DNA of 64,000 nucleotides. Origin: Vibrio sp. SS-MA-C1-2. GTDB lineage: Bacteria > Pseudomonadota > Gammaproteobacteria > Enterobacterales > Vibrionaceae. The stretch is from positions 62,001 to 126,000 of the forward strand of contig NZ_CP090981.1 in the NCBI RefSeq assembly GCF_021513135.1, read 5' to 3'. Within the stretch, counting starts at the first letter, position 1. Every line of letters starts with the position of its first letter. This document shows positions 7,894-16,947 of the stretch, piece by piece. The notes under the pieces were generated by a model. That model was not told where the DNA came from. It did not search any database and was given only the letters and a program-made list of their open reading frames with translations. A program made the position numbers and the translations under genes.

Positions 7894-8442
7894 TTAAAAA
7901 CCAGGATCCCAGTCAACTTCGATCCGTCGAGCTTCGGCATCAATATGCTTGATAACCTGCTCTTCGAGGAACGGGACTAATCGTTCCTTTTTCCCAAAAG
8001 CATCTTTGAGGTTTGCTTTCACAACTAAAACATCGTTAGAACCAGTTTCAAAGATATCGTCAACTTTACCTAGGTCGTAACCTTTGGTTGTAACAACACT
8101 CATACCGAAAAGATCTTTCCAGTAGAATTCTTCTTCTGGTAGATTCGGCAACTGATCGCCATAAACACCAATCTCGACATTAGCGTAAGCTTGCGCTTCC
8201 TCTCTAATACCTACCGATTGCAATTTACAGACATGTCCTTGATTGTGACGCTTCCAATCTTCAACTGGAAACTCAATCCACTCACCTTTAACTTTTAACA
8301 GCCAAGGTTTGTAAGAGAAGATACTCTCAGGAACTTCAGTGTACGAAAAAACTTTTAGCCAACCACGGATGCCGTACGACGCCCCTAGTTTTCCGACAAC
8401 AATAATTTTGTCATCTTGCTGTTTGTTTGTTTCTACACCCAT
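7894..8442 (-). CDS. rimM: Ribosome maturation factor RimM
   Basis: RimM assists assembly of the 30S head around S19. The 182 residues (E. coli 182) show the N-terminal RimM barrel ([20 protein letters not shown]) and the C-terminal PRC barrel ([34 protein letters not shown]). The tail VDWDPGF is typical. It lies 16 bases after rpsP. Confidence 0.97.
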   Translation of the reverse strand: MGVETNKQQDDKIIVVGKLGASYGIRGWLKVFSYTEVPESIFSYKPWLLKVKGEWIEFPVEDWKRHNQGHVCKLQSVGIREEAQAYANVEIGVYGDQLPNLPEEEFYWKDLFGMSVVTTKGYDLGKVDDIFETGSNDVLVVKANLKDAFGKKERLVPFLEEQVIKHIDAEARRIEVDWDPGF

Positions 8443-8458
8443 TGTATTACTCTCTAAA

Positions 8459-8704
8459 TTAAGCCGCAGAAGCGTCTTTAATTAGTTTAGCTACACGATC
8501 TGAAACAGATGCGCCTAGACCTTGCCAGTGTGCTACACGGTCAAGATCAATACGACACTTCTCAGCAGAGCCTTGAGCAACTGGGTTGAAGAAACCAATG
8601 TTTTCGATGTAACGGCCGTTGCGTGCGCTGCGGCTATCTGTTACAACTACTTGATAAAATGGGCGTTTTTTAGCGCCATGACGTGCCAAACGAATGGTTA
8701 CCAT
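8459..8704 (-). CDS. rpsP: 30S ribosomal protein S16
   Basis: The 81-residue product (E. coli 82) starts [20 protein letters not shown], the diagnostic S16 N-terminus, followed by [11 protein letters not shown]. It is an assembly protein of the 30S body and the first gene of rpsP-rimM-trmD-rplS, with its own promoter downstream of ffh. Confidence 0.98.
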   Translation of the reverse strand: MVTIRLARHGAKKRPFYQVVVTDSRSARNGRYIENIGFFNPVAQGSAEKCRIDLDRVAHWQGLGASVSDRVAKLIKDASAA

Positions 8705-8724
8705 ATCGTCCTCTTTGCATTACT

Positions 8725-8757
8725 AAAATAAATTGGCTCCAATTTATATCGGAGCCA
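8725..8757 (-). terminator. Hairpin between ffh and rpsP (terminator or leader attenuator)
   Basis: TGGCTCC (8734-8740) and GGAGCCA (8751-8757) form a 7-bp stem, and on the minus strand ATTTATTTTAG follows. It lies downstream of the rpsP promoter, so it would form in the rpsP leader as well as terminate ffh read-through. Confidence 0.5.
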
Positions 8758-8780
8758 GTACTGAAAAATAAAGCTCGGGG

Positions 8781-8808
8781 ATTTTACTATTTACAGCATC
8801 AATTGCAA
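8781..8808 (-). promoter_or_regulatory. rpsP operon promoter with GC-rich discriminator
   Basis: On the minus strand TTGCAA (8808-8803), a 16-base spacer and TAAAAT (8786-8781) are followed by CCCCGAGC. Such G+C-rich sequence directly after the -10 is typical of promoters under stringent (ppGpp) control. Confidence 0.55.
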
Positions 8809-8892
8809 CTTAATTCGTCGAATTCTGACAATTTTTATTGCATATACTTTAGTTATCACCAAGTTACTGCGAAAAATTATTAAAACTAATAC

Positions 8893-10272
8893 TTAACGAC
8901 CAGGAAAACCGCCGCCCATACCACCCATTCCGCCCATCATGCCTTTCATATTACGCATCATGTTTTTCATGCCGCCCTTCTGCATTTTTTTCATCATCTT
9001 CTGCATTTGGGTAAACTGTTTTAATAGTTTATTGACATCTTGTACCTGAGTACCAGAACCTGCGGCAATACGTTTTTTACGAGAGCCTTTAATTAACTCA
9101 GGGCGAGCACGCTCTTTACGTGTCATTGAGTTAATAATGGCTTCCATCTGACCAAACATCTTGTCGTCAACTTGGCCTTTTACATTATCAGGAAGTTGAG
9201 ACATGCCTGGCAGTTTATCTAACATACCCGCCATACCGCCCATACCACCCATTTGTTGTAGCTGATCTCTAAAGTCTTCTAGGTCAAAACCTTTCTTGGC
9301 TTTAAATTTCTTCGCTAACTTCTGCGCTTTATCTTGGTCAACGTTTCGCTCTAAATCTTCAATAAGAGAAAGAACATCACCCATACCTAAGATACGAGAG
9401 GCAATACGATCGGGGTGGAAAGCTTCTAATGCATCAGTTTTTTCACCAACACCTAAGAATTTAATTGGCTTGCCTGTAATGTGACGAACAGAAAGCGCTG
9501 CACCACCACGAGCATCACCATCAACTTTTGTTAAGATAACACCGGTTAATGGTAGTGCTTCATTAAAGGCTTTAGCGGTATTCGCCGCATCTTGCCCTGT
9601 CATCGCATCGACAACAAACAGTGTTTCAACTGGCGTGACTGCGCTGTGGACATCGATGATTTCACCCATCATCTCTTCATCAACGTGTAAACGACCTGCG
9701 GTATCGACAATCACGACATCGTAGAATTTCAGTTTACCATGCGCAACAGCATCATTCGCAATATCGACGGGCTTCTGATCGGCAGTTGATGGGAAGAAGT
9801 CGATACCGATATCTTCTGCTAAAGTCTCAAGCTGCTTGATTGCGGCCGGACGATAAACATCGGCGGAAACAACTAAGACTTTCTTCTTGTGACGCTCTTT
9901 AAGCATTTTACCTAGTTTACCTACACTGGTTGTTTTACCAGCACCTTGTAAACCAGCCATTAAGATAACAGCAGGTGGTTGTGCGCTTAAATCTAGATCT
10001 TCATTCGAAGCACCCATCACAGCTTCAAGTTCAGCTTGAACTATTTTGATGAACTCTTGACCTGGAGATAAGCTTTTTGATACTTCATGCCCTACCGCAC
10101 GCTCTTTGACATTCTTAACGAAGTCACGAACAACAGGTAGTGCTACATCAGCTTCAAGTAGAGCCATACGCACTTCACGCATGGTATCTTTAATATTGTC
10201 ATCAGTTAATCGGCCTCGACCACTGATGTTCTTTAACGTTTTGGATAGACGATCCGATAAATTTTCAAACAT
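8893..10272 (-). CDS. ffh: Signal recognition particle protein Ffh
   Basis: This is the GTPase subunit of the signal recognition particle, which targets inner-membrane proteins co-translationally together with 4.5S RNA and FtsY. The 459 residues (E. coli 453) comprise an N domain (1-85), a G domain with P-loop GLQGAGKTTS, DTAGR and TKVDGDARGG, and a Met-rich M domain. The M domain carries the RNA-binding GSGTQVQDVNKLLKQF segment and the tail KNMMRNMKGMMGGMGGMGGG. Confidence 0.98.
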   Translation of the reverse strand: MFENLSDRLSKTLKNISGRGRLTDDNIKDTMREVRMALLEADVALPVVRDFVKNVKERAVGHEVSKSLSPGQEFIKIVQAELEAVMGASNEDLDLSAQPPAVILMAGLQGAGKTTSVGKLGKMLKERHKKKVLVVSADVYRPAAIKQLETLAEDIGIDFFPSTADQKPVDIANDAVAHGKLKFYDVVIVDTAGRLHVDEEMMGEIIDVHSAVTPVETLFVVDAMTGQDAANTAKAFNEALPLTGVILTKVDGDARGGAALSVRHITGKPIKFLGVGEKTDALEAFHPDRIASRILGMGDVLSLIEDLERNVDQDKAQKLAKKFKAKKGFDLEDFRDQLQQMGGMGGMAGMLDKLPGMSQLPDNVKGQVDDKMFGQMEAIINSMTRKERARPELIKGSRKKRIAAGSGTQVQDVNKLLKQFTQMQKMMKKMQKGGMKNMMRNMKGMMGGMGGMGGGFPGR

Positions 10273-10405
10273 ATTATAGTTCGCTCACTATGCGGTAATT
10301 GTGTAGAGTATACCGCAATTTTAACAACACTTTAATCTTCAGATAGCTACTCTTTACTCTGCAAGGTATACTGAAGGCTCATTTTAGTAAAAAGTCGATT
10401 GATTT

Positions 10406-11202
10406 ATGGAATTATTGTTAGCGATATCAACCGCCACCTTCTACATTTTAGCATTAAGCTTCATTATCCCTGGTTTAACACAGAACCAAGGGATCAATAA
10501 GAAGTATGTGCTTATTTTTGCCATATGTGCGCTTATTAGTCACCTTATTTTACTAAAAGATCTTATTTTCTTTAGCCATACAGATCAAAATTTGAGCATG
10601 CTCAACGTGGCTTCATTGATGAGTTTCATTTTAGCAATATTAAGCACGGCCATATTAACTCGCATAAAAATGTGGTTTTTATTACCCATCATTTATAGCT
10701 TTGCTGCACTAAATGCCTCTGCAGCAACCTTTATGCCAGGTGTATTTTTAACACACTTACAAACTCAACCACTATTGTTACTACATATTTCATTAGCGTT
10801 ATTCTCGTATGCGATATTAATTTTAGCGACACTCTATAGTATCCAACTTGCTTACCTTGATAATAAGTTGCGATCTAAGAAAGGATTGACGATAAATCCA
10901 AATTTACCTCCGTTAATGATGGTTGAACGACAACTGTTTAAAATCATCCTGATTGGAAATAGCTTTTTAACACTCACATTGATCACGGGCAGCTTTTTTA
11001 TCTATGACATGGTAGCACAAGGGCAGACTCATAAAGTGGTCTTCTCATTTTTAGCTTGGTGCATCTATAATTTAGTCTTATGGGGGCATCATCGTCAGGG
11101 CTGGCGAGGAAAAAAGTGATCTGGCTAAATATTATTGGTGCGATCCTGTTAACACTTGGTTACTTCGGCTCTCGCTTTGTGAGTGAGATTATCTTACATT
11201 AA
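10406..11202 (+). CDS. ypjD: CcsA-like inner membrane protein YpjD, reading frame split by a -1 frameshift
   Basis: The zero frame encodes 237 residues of a multi-spanning protein of the cytochrome c assembly (CcsA/YpjD) family, next to ffh as in E. coli, and stops at TGA 11117-11119. Reading -1 from 11116 continues with VIWLNIIGAILLTLGYFGSR and ends at TAA 11200-11202. As I recall it, this fits the C-terminus of E. coli YpjD (WRGRRVVWFN...) and supplies the last membrane helix. The shift falls on A AAA AAG (11110-11116) immediately before the stop, with AGGG at 11097-11100. It is either programmed -1 frameshifting, a recent indel in the A run, or a sequence error. The upstream ribosome binding site is weak. 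Confidence 0.8.
11110..11116 (+). other. Slippery heptamer A AAA AAG in ypjD
   Basis: In the zero frame the codons are AAA AAG followed by TGA. A -1 slip of both tRNAs keeps pairing and moves to the frame encoding the missing C-terminus. The same heptamer drives dnaX frameshifting in E. coli, where a Shine-Dalgarno-like element lies about 10 bases upstream. Here AGGG lies 9 bases upstream. Confidence 0.6.
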
Positions 11203-11212
11203 GCTTTATCAA

Positions 11213-11272
11213 CCGCGGTTAATATACTCGTCAAGTAAGAAGGGTATCGTACAACCTTAACCGCTATTTTTA
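11213..11272 (+). terminator. Candidate terminator after ypjD with ERIC remnant in its loop
   Basis: GCGGTTAA (11215-11222) pairs with TTAACCGC (11257-11264), then TATTTTTAATT follows. The 34-base loop contains the mini ERIC remnant at 11223-11247. Confidence 0.4.
11223..11247 (+). repeat. Mini ERIC remnant (ends only)
   Basis: A 25-bp stretch begins TATACTCG and ends TCAAGTAAGAAGGGTAT. The right part is identical to the right end of full ERIC copies in this window, and the left is reduced to the terminal bases. It resembles the remnant at 36980-37010. Confidence 0.55.
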
Positions 11273-11293
11273 ATTAACTATAAAGGACACCTT

Positions 11294-12556
11294 TTGGACA
11301 CCATATCGACAGAGATTTTACTCTCTATCCTGGTATTACTTATTATTGTTTCGGGCTATTTTTCTGGCTCTGAGACAGGCATGATGTCATTAAATCGCTA
11401 TCGACTTAAGCACTTGGCTAGTCAAGGGCATAAAGGAGCGAAGCGAGTTGAGAAGTTACTTAATCGTCCTGATCGTCTGATTGGGCTCATTTTAATTGGT
11501 AACAATTTAGTTAACATTGTTGCTTCAGCGCTTGCAACAATTATAGGCATGCGTCTCTATGGTGATGTCGGTGTGGGTATCGCAACGGGTGTTCTAACGA
11601 TTGTGATATTAGTTTTTGCTGAGGTAACACCAAAAACCTTAGCAGCTATGCATCCAGAACGTGTTGCTTATGGTAGTAGTTTAATCCTACAAGTCCTAAT
11701 GAAGCTACTCGCTCCGTTGGTTCTAATGATTAACTTTATTACTAATACATTCCTCCGTATTTTAGGGTTAAAAAAACCTTCTGACGATGCTGATCATCTA
11801 AGTTCTGATGAACTTCGAACTGTTGTAAATGAGGCTGGAGGATTAATTCCTCGTCGTCACCAAGATATGCTGATCTCAATTTTAGATTTAGAGAATGTAA
11901 CGGTTGAAGAGATCATGATCCCCCGCAATGAGATTGCAGGAATCAATGTTAATGATGATTGGAAGTCGATTGTCCGTCAGTTAACTCACTCCGCTCACGG
12001 TCGTATTGTTCTGTATCGAGACCAAATTGATGAAGTCGTTGGCATGCTACGTGTAAGAGAAGCTTACCGTATCATGATGGAGAAAAAAGAGTTTAATAAA
12101 GAGACTATGCTAAGAGCTGCTGATGAAGTCTACTTTATTCCTGAAGGAACCCCGCTCAATATCCAATTACTTAAGTTCCAGCGTAATAAAGAACGCGTAG
12201 GTCTAATTGTTGATGAGTATGGTGATATTCAAGGCTTAGTGACTTTAGAAGATATTCTGGAAGAGATTGTTGGTGAGTTTACAACCTCTATCTCACCAAG
12301 TTTAGCGGATGAAGTGAGCTTACAGCCTGATGGTAGTTACTTAATTGATGGTTCGGTTAGCATCCGTGATGTTAATAAAAGCTTAAATTGGAACTTACCG
12401 ACTGATGGCCCTAAAACTTTAAATGGCTTAATCATTGAAAAGCTTGAATATATCCCAGAAAGCAAGCAATGCATGATTCTTCATGAACATCGTTTAGAGT
12501 TAGTTCATATCTCTGACAATATGATCAAATCAATTAAAGTCATACCCGACTCTTAG
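11294..12556 (+). CDS. yfjD: CorC/HlyC-family membrane protein with DUF21 and CBS domains (YfjD type)
   Basis: The 420 residues match E. coli YfjD in length and order. An N-terminal DUF21/CNNM membrane domain (about 1-190, SGYFSGSETGMMSLNRYRLK) is followed by a CBS pair (about 200-335, MIPRNEIAGINVNDDW and IVDEYGDIQGLVTLEDILEE) and a CorC_HlyC C-terminal domain. The family is linked to Mg/Co transport or export, but the substrate is not established here. The start is TTG at 11294, 6 bases after AAAGGA (11282-11287). No in-frame ATG keeps the first membrane helix. The ffh-ypjD-yfjD order is conserved. Confidence 0.9.
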   Translation: MDTISTEILLSILVLLIIVSGYFSGSETGMMSLNRYRLKHLASQGHKGAKRVEKLLNRPDRLIGLILIGNNLVNIVASALATIIGMRLYGDVGVGIATGVLTIVILVFAEVTPKTLAAMHPERVAYGSSLILQVLMKLLAPLVLMINFITNTFLRILGLKKPSDDADHLSSDELRTVVNEAGGLIPRRHQDMLISILDLENVTVEEIMIPRNEIAGINVNDDWKSIVRQLTHSAHGRIVLYRDQIDEVVGMLRVREAYRIMMEKKEFNKETMLRAADEVYFIPEGTPLNIQLLKFQRNKERVGLIVDEYGDIQGLVTLEDILEEIVGEFTTSISPSLADEVSLQPDGSYLIDGSVSIRDVNKSLNWNLPTDGPKTLNGLIIEKLEYIPESKQCMILHEHRLELVHISDNMIKSIKVIPDS

Positions 12557-12562
12557 AAGTAA

Positions 12563-12635
12563 TATACCTAAAATCATTGGAGCTGCTAGCAGGCGAGCGA
12601 AGCTAACACCTAGCAGCTTCAAGTATGAGGGGATA
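12563..12635 (+). repeat. ERIC-type repeat with internal deletion
   Basis: 73 bp from TATACCTAAAATCATTGG to CTTCAAGTATGAGGGGATA, forward orientation, with the central core missing, as in the copy at 2247-2325 but with a different breakpoint. Confidence 0.75.
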
Positions 12636-12676
12636 GATATGGTTAGTCTGAAATAGACAACAAATAAAAAGAATAC

Positions 12677-12728
12677 AAAAAAGCGGATGAGCTTTAACAG
12701 TTATTGTTAAATCTCATCCGCTTTTTTT
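12677..12728. terminator. Bidirectional terminator between yfjD and purL
   Basis: AAAAAAGCGGATGAG (12677-12691) pairs with CTCATCCGCTTTTTT (12713-12727), extended inward by TTTAACA/TGTTAAA. A on one side and T on the other serve both convergent genes. Confidence 0.88.
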
Positions 12729-12772
12729 ATCACTGATTCAATTTATTCTATCGCCAATACGATTCAAATAGA

Positions 12773-15700
12773 TTAACTAAAATTAACCCGTGCGTTACGG
12801 AACATTCTCATCCATGGACTATCTTCGCCCCACTCTTCAGGGTGCCATGAATTAGCAACCGTTCTAAAGACACGTTCTGGATGCGGCATCATGATAGTGA
12901 CACGACCATCTTCATTAGTTAATCCTGTCATCCCATTTGGCGAACCATTTGGATTACTCGGATAATTCTCTGTCACTGAACCTTGGTTATCGACATAACG
13001 TAGTGAAACTAATCCACTCTCTTCAAGTTGAGCAAGATGCTGTGGATTTCTCACTTCAACCCGCCCTTCACCATGAGATACAGCAATTGGTAAACGAGAG
13101 CCTGTCATTTGATTTAAGAACAGTGAATTGGACTTTTGGATCTCAACCAGACTAAAACGGGCTTCAAATTGTTCAGAATGGTTGCGAACAAACCGCGGCC
13201 AAAGATCAGATCCTGGAATCAAGGATTGAAGATTAGATAACATCTGACAACCATTACAAACACCTAAAGCGATCGAATCAGGATTATCAAAGAAGGCTGA
13301 GAATTGCTCTCTTAATTGAGTGTTAAAGAGTATTGATTTTGCCCACCCTTCACCTGCGCCTAATACATCCCCGTATGAGAACCCGCCACATGCCACTAGC
13401 CCTTGGTATTCACTCAACGCAGCATCACCAGTGATTAATTCACTCATGTGGGTATCTACCGCCTCAAATCCAGCACGATCAAATGCAGCCGCCATTTCAA
13501 CATGAGAGTTCACCCCTTGTTCGCGTAAAATGGCTATTTTGGGCTTTAGATTTCGATTAACCATCGCGGCACTCACTTGTGGCGAAGCTATATCAAAACT
13601 AGGATCAAAAGTGAGCTGGCAATTCAGCCCAGGATCATCAGCTTGCTGCTTGAGTTTAAACTCCTGTTCCGCACAAATAGGGTTGTCTCGAAGTGCTTGC
13701 ATTTGATAACTGGTTTCTGACCATATACCCCGTAACTCAGAACGAGAACGTTCAATAATGACTTGTTCATTTCGACGAATAATTAAAGAATCACATTGAC
13801 TAACACTGCCAAGAATATGGCAATGCTCAGTCAAACTATGGCCAGCAAGTAACGTAATAACATGATCAAGATCGCTATCTCTAACCTGAATCACCGCACC
13901 TAGCTCTTCATTAAAGAGGATCGCTAAGTTATCCTCTCCAAGATGGGAAAGATCAATATCAAAGCCACAATTTCCAGCAAATGCCATCTCTGCCAATGTC
14001 GTAAATAGTCCACCATCCCCTTTGTCATGATAGGCAAGCAGAGAGTGATCTTTAATTAATTGCTGGATAGCAAGATAGAAGTTTTTAAGAAGAGCCGGAT
14101 TGTTAATATCGGCGGGTTTATCACCCAATTGCTGATAAACTTGACTTAATGCCGTTGCCCCTAAACGATTACGTCCTTCTCCTAAGTCGATATAGATCAG
14201 GTTCGTTTCGCCTTTATCAGTGCGTAATTGTGGCGTAACCGTATTGCGAATATCATCAACTCGAGCAAAAGCAGTAATAATCAGCGAAAGCGGTGACGTA
14301 ACTTGATGATTACCTTTTTCATCTTGCCATGCTGTTTTCATCGACATTGAATCTTTTCCGACCGGAATCGTCAGCCCTAATGTAGGACAGAGCTCTTCTC
14401 CTATCGCTTTTACCGCGTCATAAAGTCCAGCATCTTCTCCAGGATGACCAATTGCAGACATCCAGTTCGCGGAGAGTTTAATATGTTTAATATCGCCAAT
14501 ATCGGTTGCTGCAATATTAGTGATTGCTTCACCGACAGCTAAACGTGCAGATGCAGCAAAGTCAAGCAGAGCAACTGGTGTTCTCTCTCCCATTGACATC
14601 GCTTCACCGTGATACGAATCGTAACTTGCCGCAGTGACGGCGCAGTTTGCAACAGGTACTTGCCAAGGACCCACCATTTGATCACGAGCAACCAAACCAC
14701 TCACTGAACGATCACCAATCGTAATTAAGAAACTTTTATCGGCAACAGCAGGCAATTTAAGGACGCGATCAATCGCATCATCAAGGGTGATATTACTGCG
14801 ATCTAATGCAATTCCTTCCGCTTGTAAGCTAATCGCATCTCGCTCCATTTTCGGTGTTTTTCCTAATAATACATCCATCGGTAGATCGATTGGACGATTA
14901 TCAAAATGGCTATCATCAAGTTGAAGATGTCGTTCTTCTGTCGCTTCTCCAACAACGGCGTAAGGTGCACGTTCTCGCTGGCAGATCTGATCAAATAACG
15001 ACATATTCTCTGTTGCGACAGCCAGAACATAACGTTCCTGTGATTCATTACACCAAATCTCTAGCGGAGACATCCCTTGCTCATCATTCGGTACATCACG
15101 AAGTTGGAACCGCCCCCCACGTTCACCATCGTCCACCAACTCTGGAAGTGCGTTTGATATTCCACCAGCTCCAACATCATGAATAAATGCAATAGGATTT
15201 TCTTCGCCTAACTGCCAACAACCATCAATGACCTCTTGGCAACGGCGTTCCATCTCTGGGTTTTCACGTTGAACTGAGGCAAAGTCAAGATCTTCACTAG
15301 ATGCTCCAGAGTTCATCGAAGAGGCTGCACCACCGCCCAATCCAATATTCATCGCCGGACCGCCAAGAACAATCAATTTTGCACCAACAGGGATCTCTTT
15401 TTTCTCAACATGCTGATCAGAGATATTCCCTAAGCCACCCGCCAACATAATTGGTTTATGATAACCTCGAACTTCGAGCCCATTATGAGAGTTAACTTGC
15501 TGTTCATAGGTTCGGAAATAACCTAATAGATTAGGGCGACCAAACTCATTATTAAATGCCGCACCGCCTAATGGGCCTTCCAACATAATATCTAACGCGC
15601 TGACAATGCGATCAGGTTTACCAAACTCCTGCTCCCAAGGCTGAACAAAATTTGGAATTTTAAGGTTCGAGACGGTAAATCCAACCAAACCCGCTTTTGG

Positions 15701-16681
15701 CTTACCACCAATTCCTGTTGCGCCTTCATCACGAATTTCGCCACCAGACCCTGTGGCAGCGCCCGGCCAAGGCGAGATTGCAGTAGGGTGATTATGGGTT
15801 TCAACTTTCATTAAGATCTGATTATCTTGCTGATGGTAACCATATTGACGAGAGTTCGGATCAGGATAAAAACGCCCCACTTTCGATCCTGTCATCACGG
15901 CTGCATTATCTTTATAAGCAGATAACACATGCTCTTGCGTTACTTTGTGCGTATTACGGATCATCTGGAACAGTGATTTATCTTGTTTTTGACCATCGAT
16001 GATCCAATCGGCATTAAAGACTTTATGACGACAGTGCTCAGAGTTAGCTTGAGCAAACATCATTAATTCAATATCGGTTGGGTTACGTTCAAGTTTAATG
16101 AAGTTTTCCATGAGATAATCAATCTCATCTTCCGCGAGTGCCAAACCTAATTCAATATTGGCTTGTTCCAATGCTTTACACCCAGCACCAAGAATGTCGA
16201 TATATTGCATCAATTTTGGTGATGACTGTAAGAAAATAGCGGCAAGTTCTGCTGAGTCGAAACAGATCTGCTCCATCATTTTATCGTAAAGAAGAGATTG
16301 TAAATCCGTTAATTGCTTTGAGGTGAGAGGCTCTTCACTATCAATCCAATATTGTCGACCACGCTCGATACGATTAATCATGGCTAATCCACAATGATGA
16401 GCGATATCAGTGGCCTTTGATGACCAAGGAGAGATAGTTCCAACCCTTGGCGCGACAAATAATGTCATTCCAAAATGGGATTGTTGTTTATCATTTGGGC
16501 CATAATTAAGAAGTTGTTCCAACTTAGCCCTATCCGTAGGGACTAAAGGTGTAGAACTATCGATAAGGTGAATAAACTCAACTGAAATATTGGTTATCGG
16601 TAACTGTAATTGATGGCAGCACTTTAACAGCTTATGAACTCGAAACTCAGAAAGTGCAGGGGAACCACGCAGAATATCCAT
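12773..16681 (-). CDS. purL: Phosphoribosylformylglycinamidine synthase
   Basis: The single-chain FGAM synthase (step 4 of de novo purine synthesis) converts FGAR, ATP and glutamine to FGAM. From the chosen ATG it has 1302 residues (E. coli 1295), starting [19 protein letters not shown] like its homologues. It carries duplicated AIRS-like ATPase halves ([41 protein letters not shown]). A C-terminal class I glutaminase domain has nucleophile Cys in [11 protein letters not shown] and His/Glu in HPERVF. The frame is open 37 codons further, but that stretch contains the PurR box and promoter. ATG at 16687 (GAGAG 4 bases upstream) is an alternative. Confidence 0.96.
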   Translation of the reverse strand: MDILRGSPALSEFRVHKLLKCCHQLQLPITNISVEFIHLIDSSTPLVPTDRAKLEQLLNYGPNDKQQSHFGMTLFVAPRVGTISPWSSKATDIAHHCGLAMINRIERGRQYWIDSEEPLTSKQLTDLQSLLYDKMMEQICFDSAELAAIFLQSSPKLMQYIDILGAGCKALEQANIELGLALAEDEIDYLMENFIKLERNPTDIELMMFAQANSEHCRHKVFNADWIIDGQKQDKSLFQMIRNTHKVTQEHVLSAYKDNAAVMTGSKVGRFYPDPNSRQYGYHQQDNQILMKVETHNHPTAISPWPGAATGSGGEIRDEGATGIGGKPKAGLVGFTVSNLKIPNFVQPWEQEFGKPDRIVSALDIMLEGPLGGAAFNNEFGRPNLLGYFRTYEQQVNSHNGLEVRGYHKPIMLAGGLGNISDQHVEKKEIPVGAKLIVLGGPAMNIGLGGGAASSMNSGASSEDLDFASVQRENPEMERRCQEVIDGCWQLGEENPIAFIHDVGAGGISNALPELVDDGERGGRFQLRDVPNDEQGMSPLEIWCNESQERYVLAVATENMSLFDQICQRERAPYAVVGEATEERHLQLDDSHFDNRPIDLPMDVLLGKTPKMERDAISLQAEGIALDRSNITLDDAIDRVLKLPAVADKSFLITIGDRSVSGLVARDQMVGPWQVPVANCAVTAASYDSYHGEAMSMGERTPVALLDFAASARLAVGEAITNIAATDIGDIKHIKLSANWMSAIGHPGEDAGLYDAVKAIGEELCPTLGLTIPVGKDSMSMKTAWQDEKGNHQVTSPLSLIITAFARVDDIRNTVTPQLRTDKGETNLIYIDLGEGRNRLGATALSQVYQQLGDKPADINNPALLKNFYLAIQQLIKDHSLLAYHDKGDGGLFTTLAEMAFAGNCGFDIDLSHLGEDNLAILFNEELGAVIQVRDSDLDHVITLLAGHSLTEHCHILGSVSQCDSLIIRRNEQVIIERSRSELRGIWSETSYQMQALRDNPICAEQEFKLKQQADDPGLNCQLTFDPSFDIASPQVSAAMVNRNLKPKIAILREQGVNSHVEMAAAFDRAGFEAVDTHMSELITGDAALSEYQGLVACGGFSYGDVLGAGEGWAKSILFNTQLREQFSAFFDNPDSIALGVCNGCQMLSNLQSLIPGSDLWPRFVRNHSEQFEARFSLVEIQKSNSLFLNQMTGSRLPIAVSHGEGRVEVRNPQHLAQLEESGLVSLRYVDNQGSVTENYPSNPNGSPNGMTGLTNEDGRVTIMMPHPERVFRTVANSWHPEEWGEDSPWMRMFRNARVNFS

Positions 16682-16714
16682 GTACATACGTCTCTCATTA
16701 ACAATTGAAATGTT

Positions 16715-16744
16715 ATTATAAAGTAAAATCAAAAGAGATGTAAC
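16715..16744 (-). promoter_or_regulatory. purL promoter
   Basis: On the minus strand a perfect TATAAT (16720-16715) lies 18 bases after GTTACA (16744-16739). It sits between the PurR box and the purL start. Confidence 0.5.
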
Positions 16745-16749
16745 AGAAA

Positions 16750-16765
16750 AAGCAAACGTTTGCGT
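16750..16765. promoter_or_regulatory. PurR operator upstream of purL
   Basis: AAGCAAACGTTTGCGT matches the PurR palindrome ACGCAAACGTTTGCGT at 15 of 16 positions, including the central CG. It lies just upstream of the purL -35. Confidence 0.85.
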
Positions 16766-16947
16766 GTTTTTGTGAGAAAATATATTGAGCACGAAGAGAG
16801 ACGATATATTTTCAATAAAATCCTCAAATAACTGGATTTTAAGACAGATTAAAAAGAGTTTAAGATGAATTGGAGATAATTAGTTTCTTCTATGTAAAAG
16901 CTTTGATATAACTACCCTCACTCTTCTGCGTCACAAGATGGACCGCT

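Noticed and set aside
16682-16792. N-terminal extension of PurL
   Set aside because: It contains the PurR box and promoter and is absent from the family; [13 protein letters not shown] is the conserved start.
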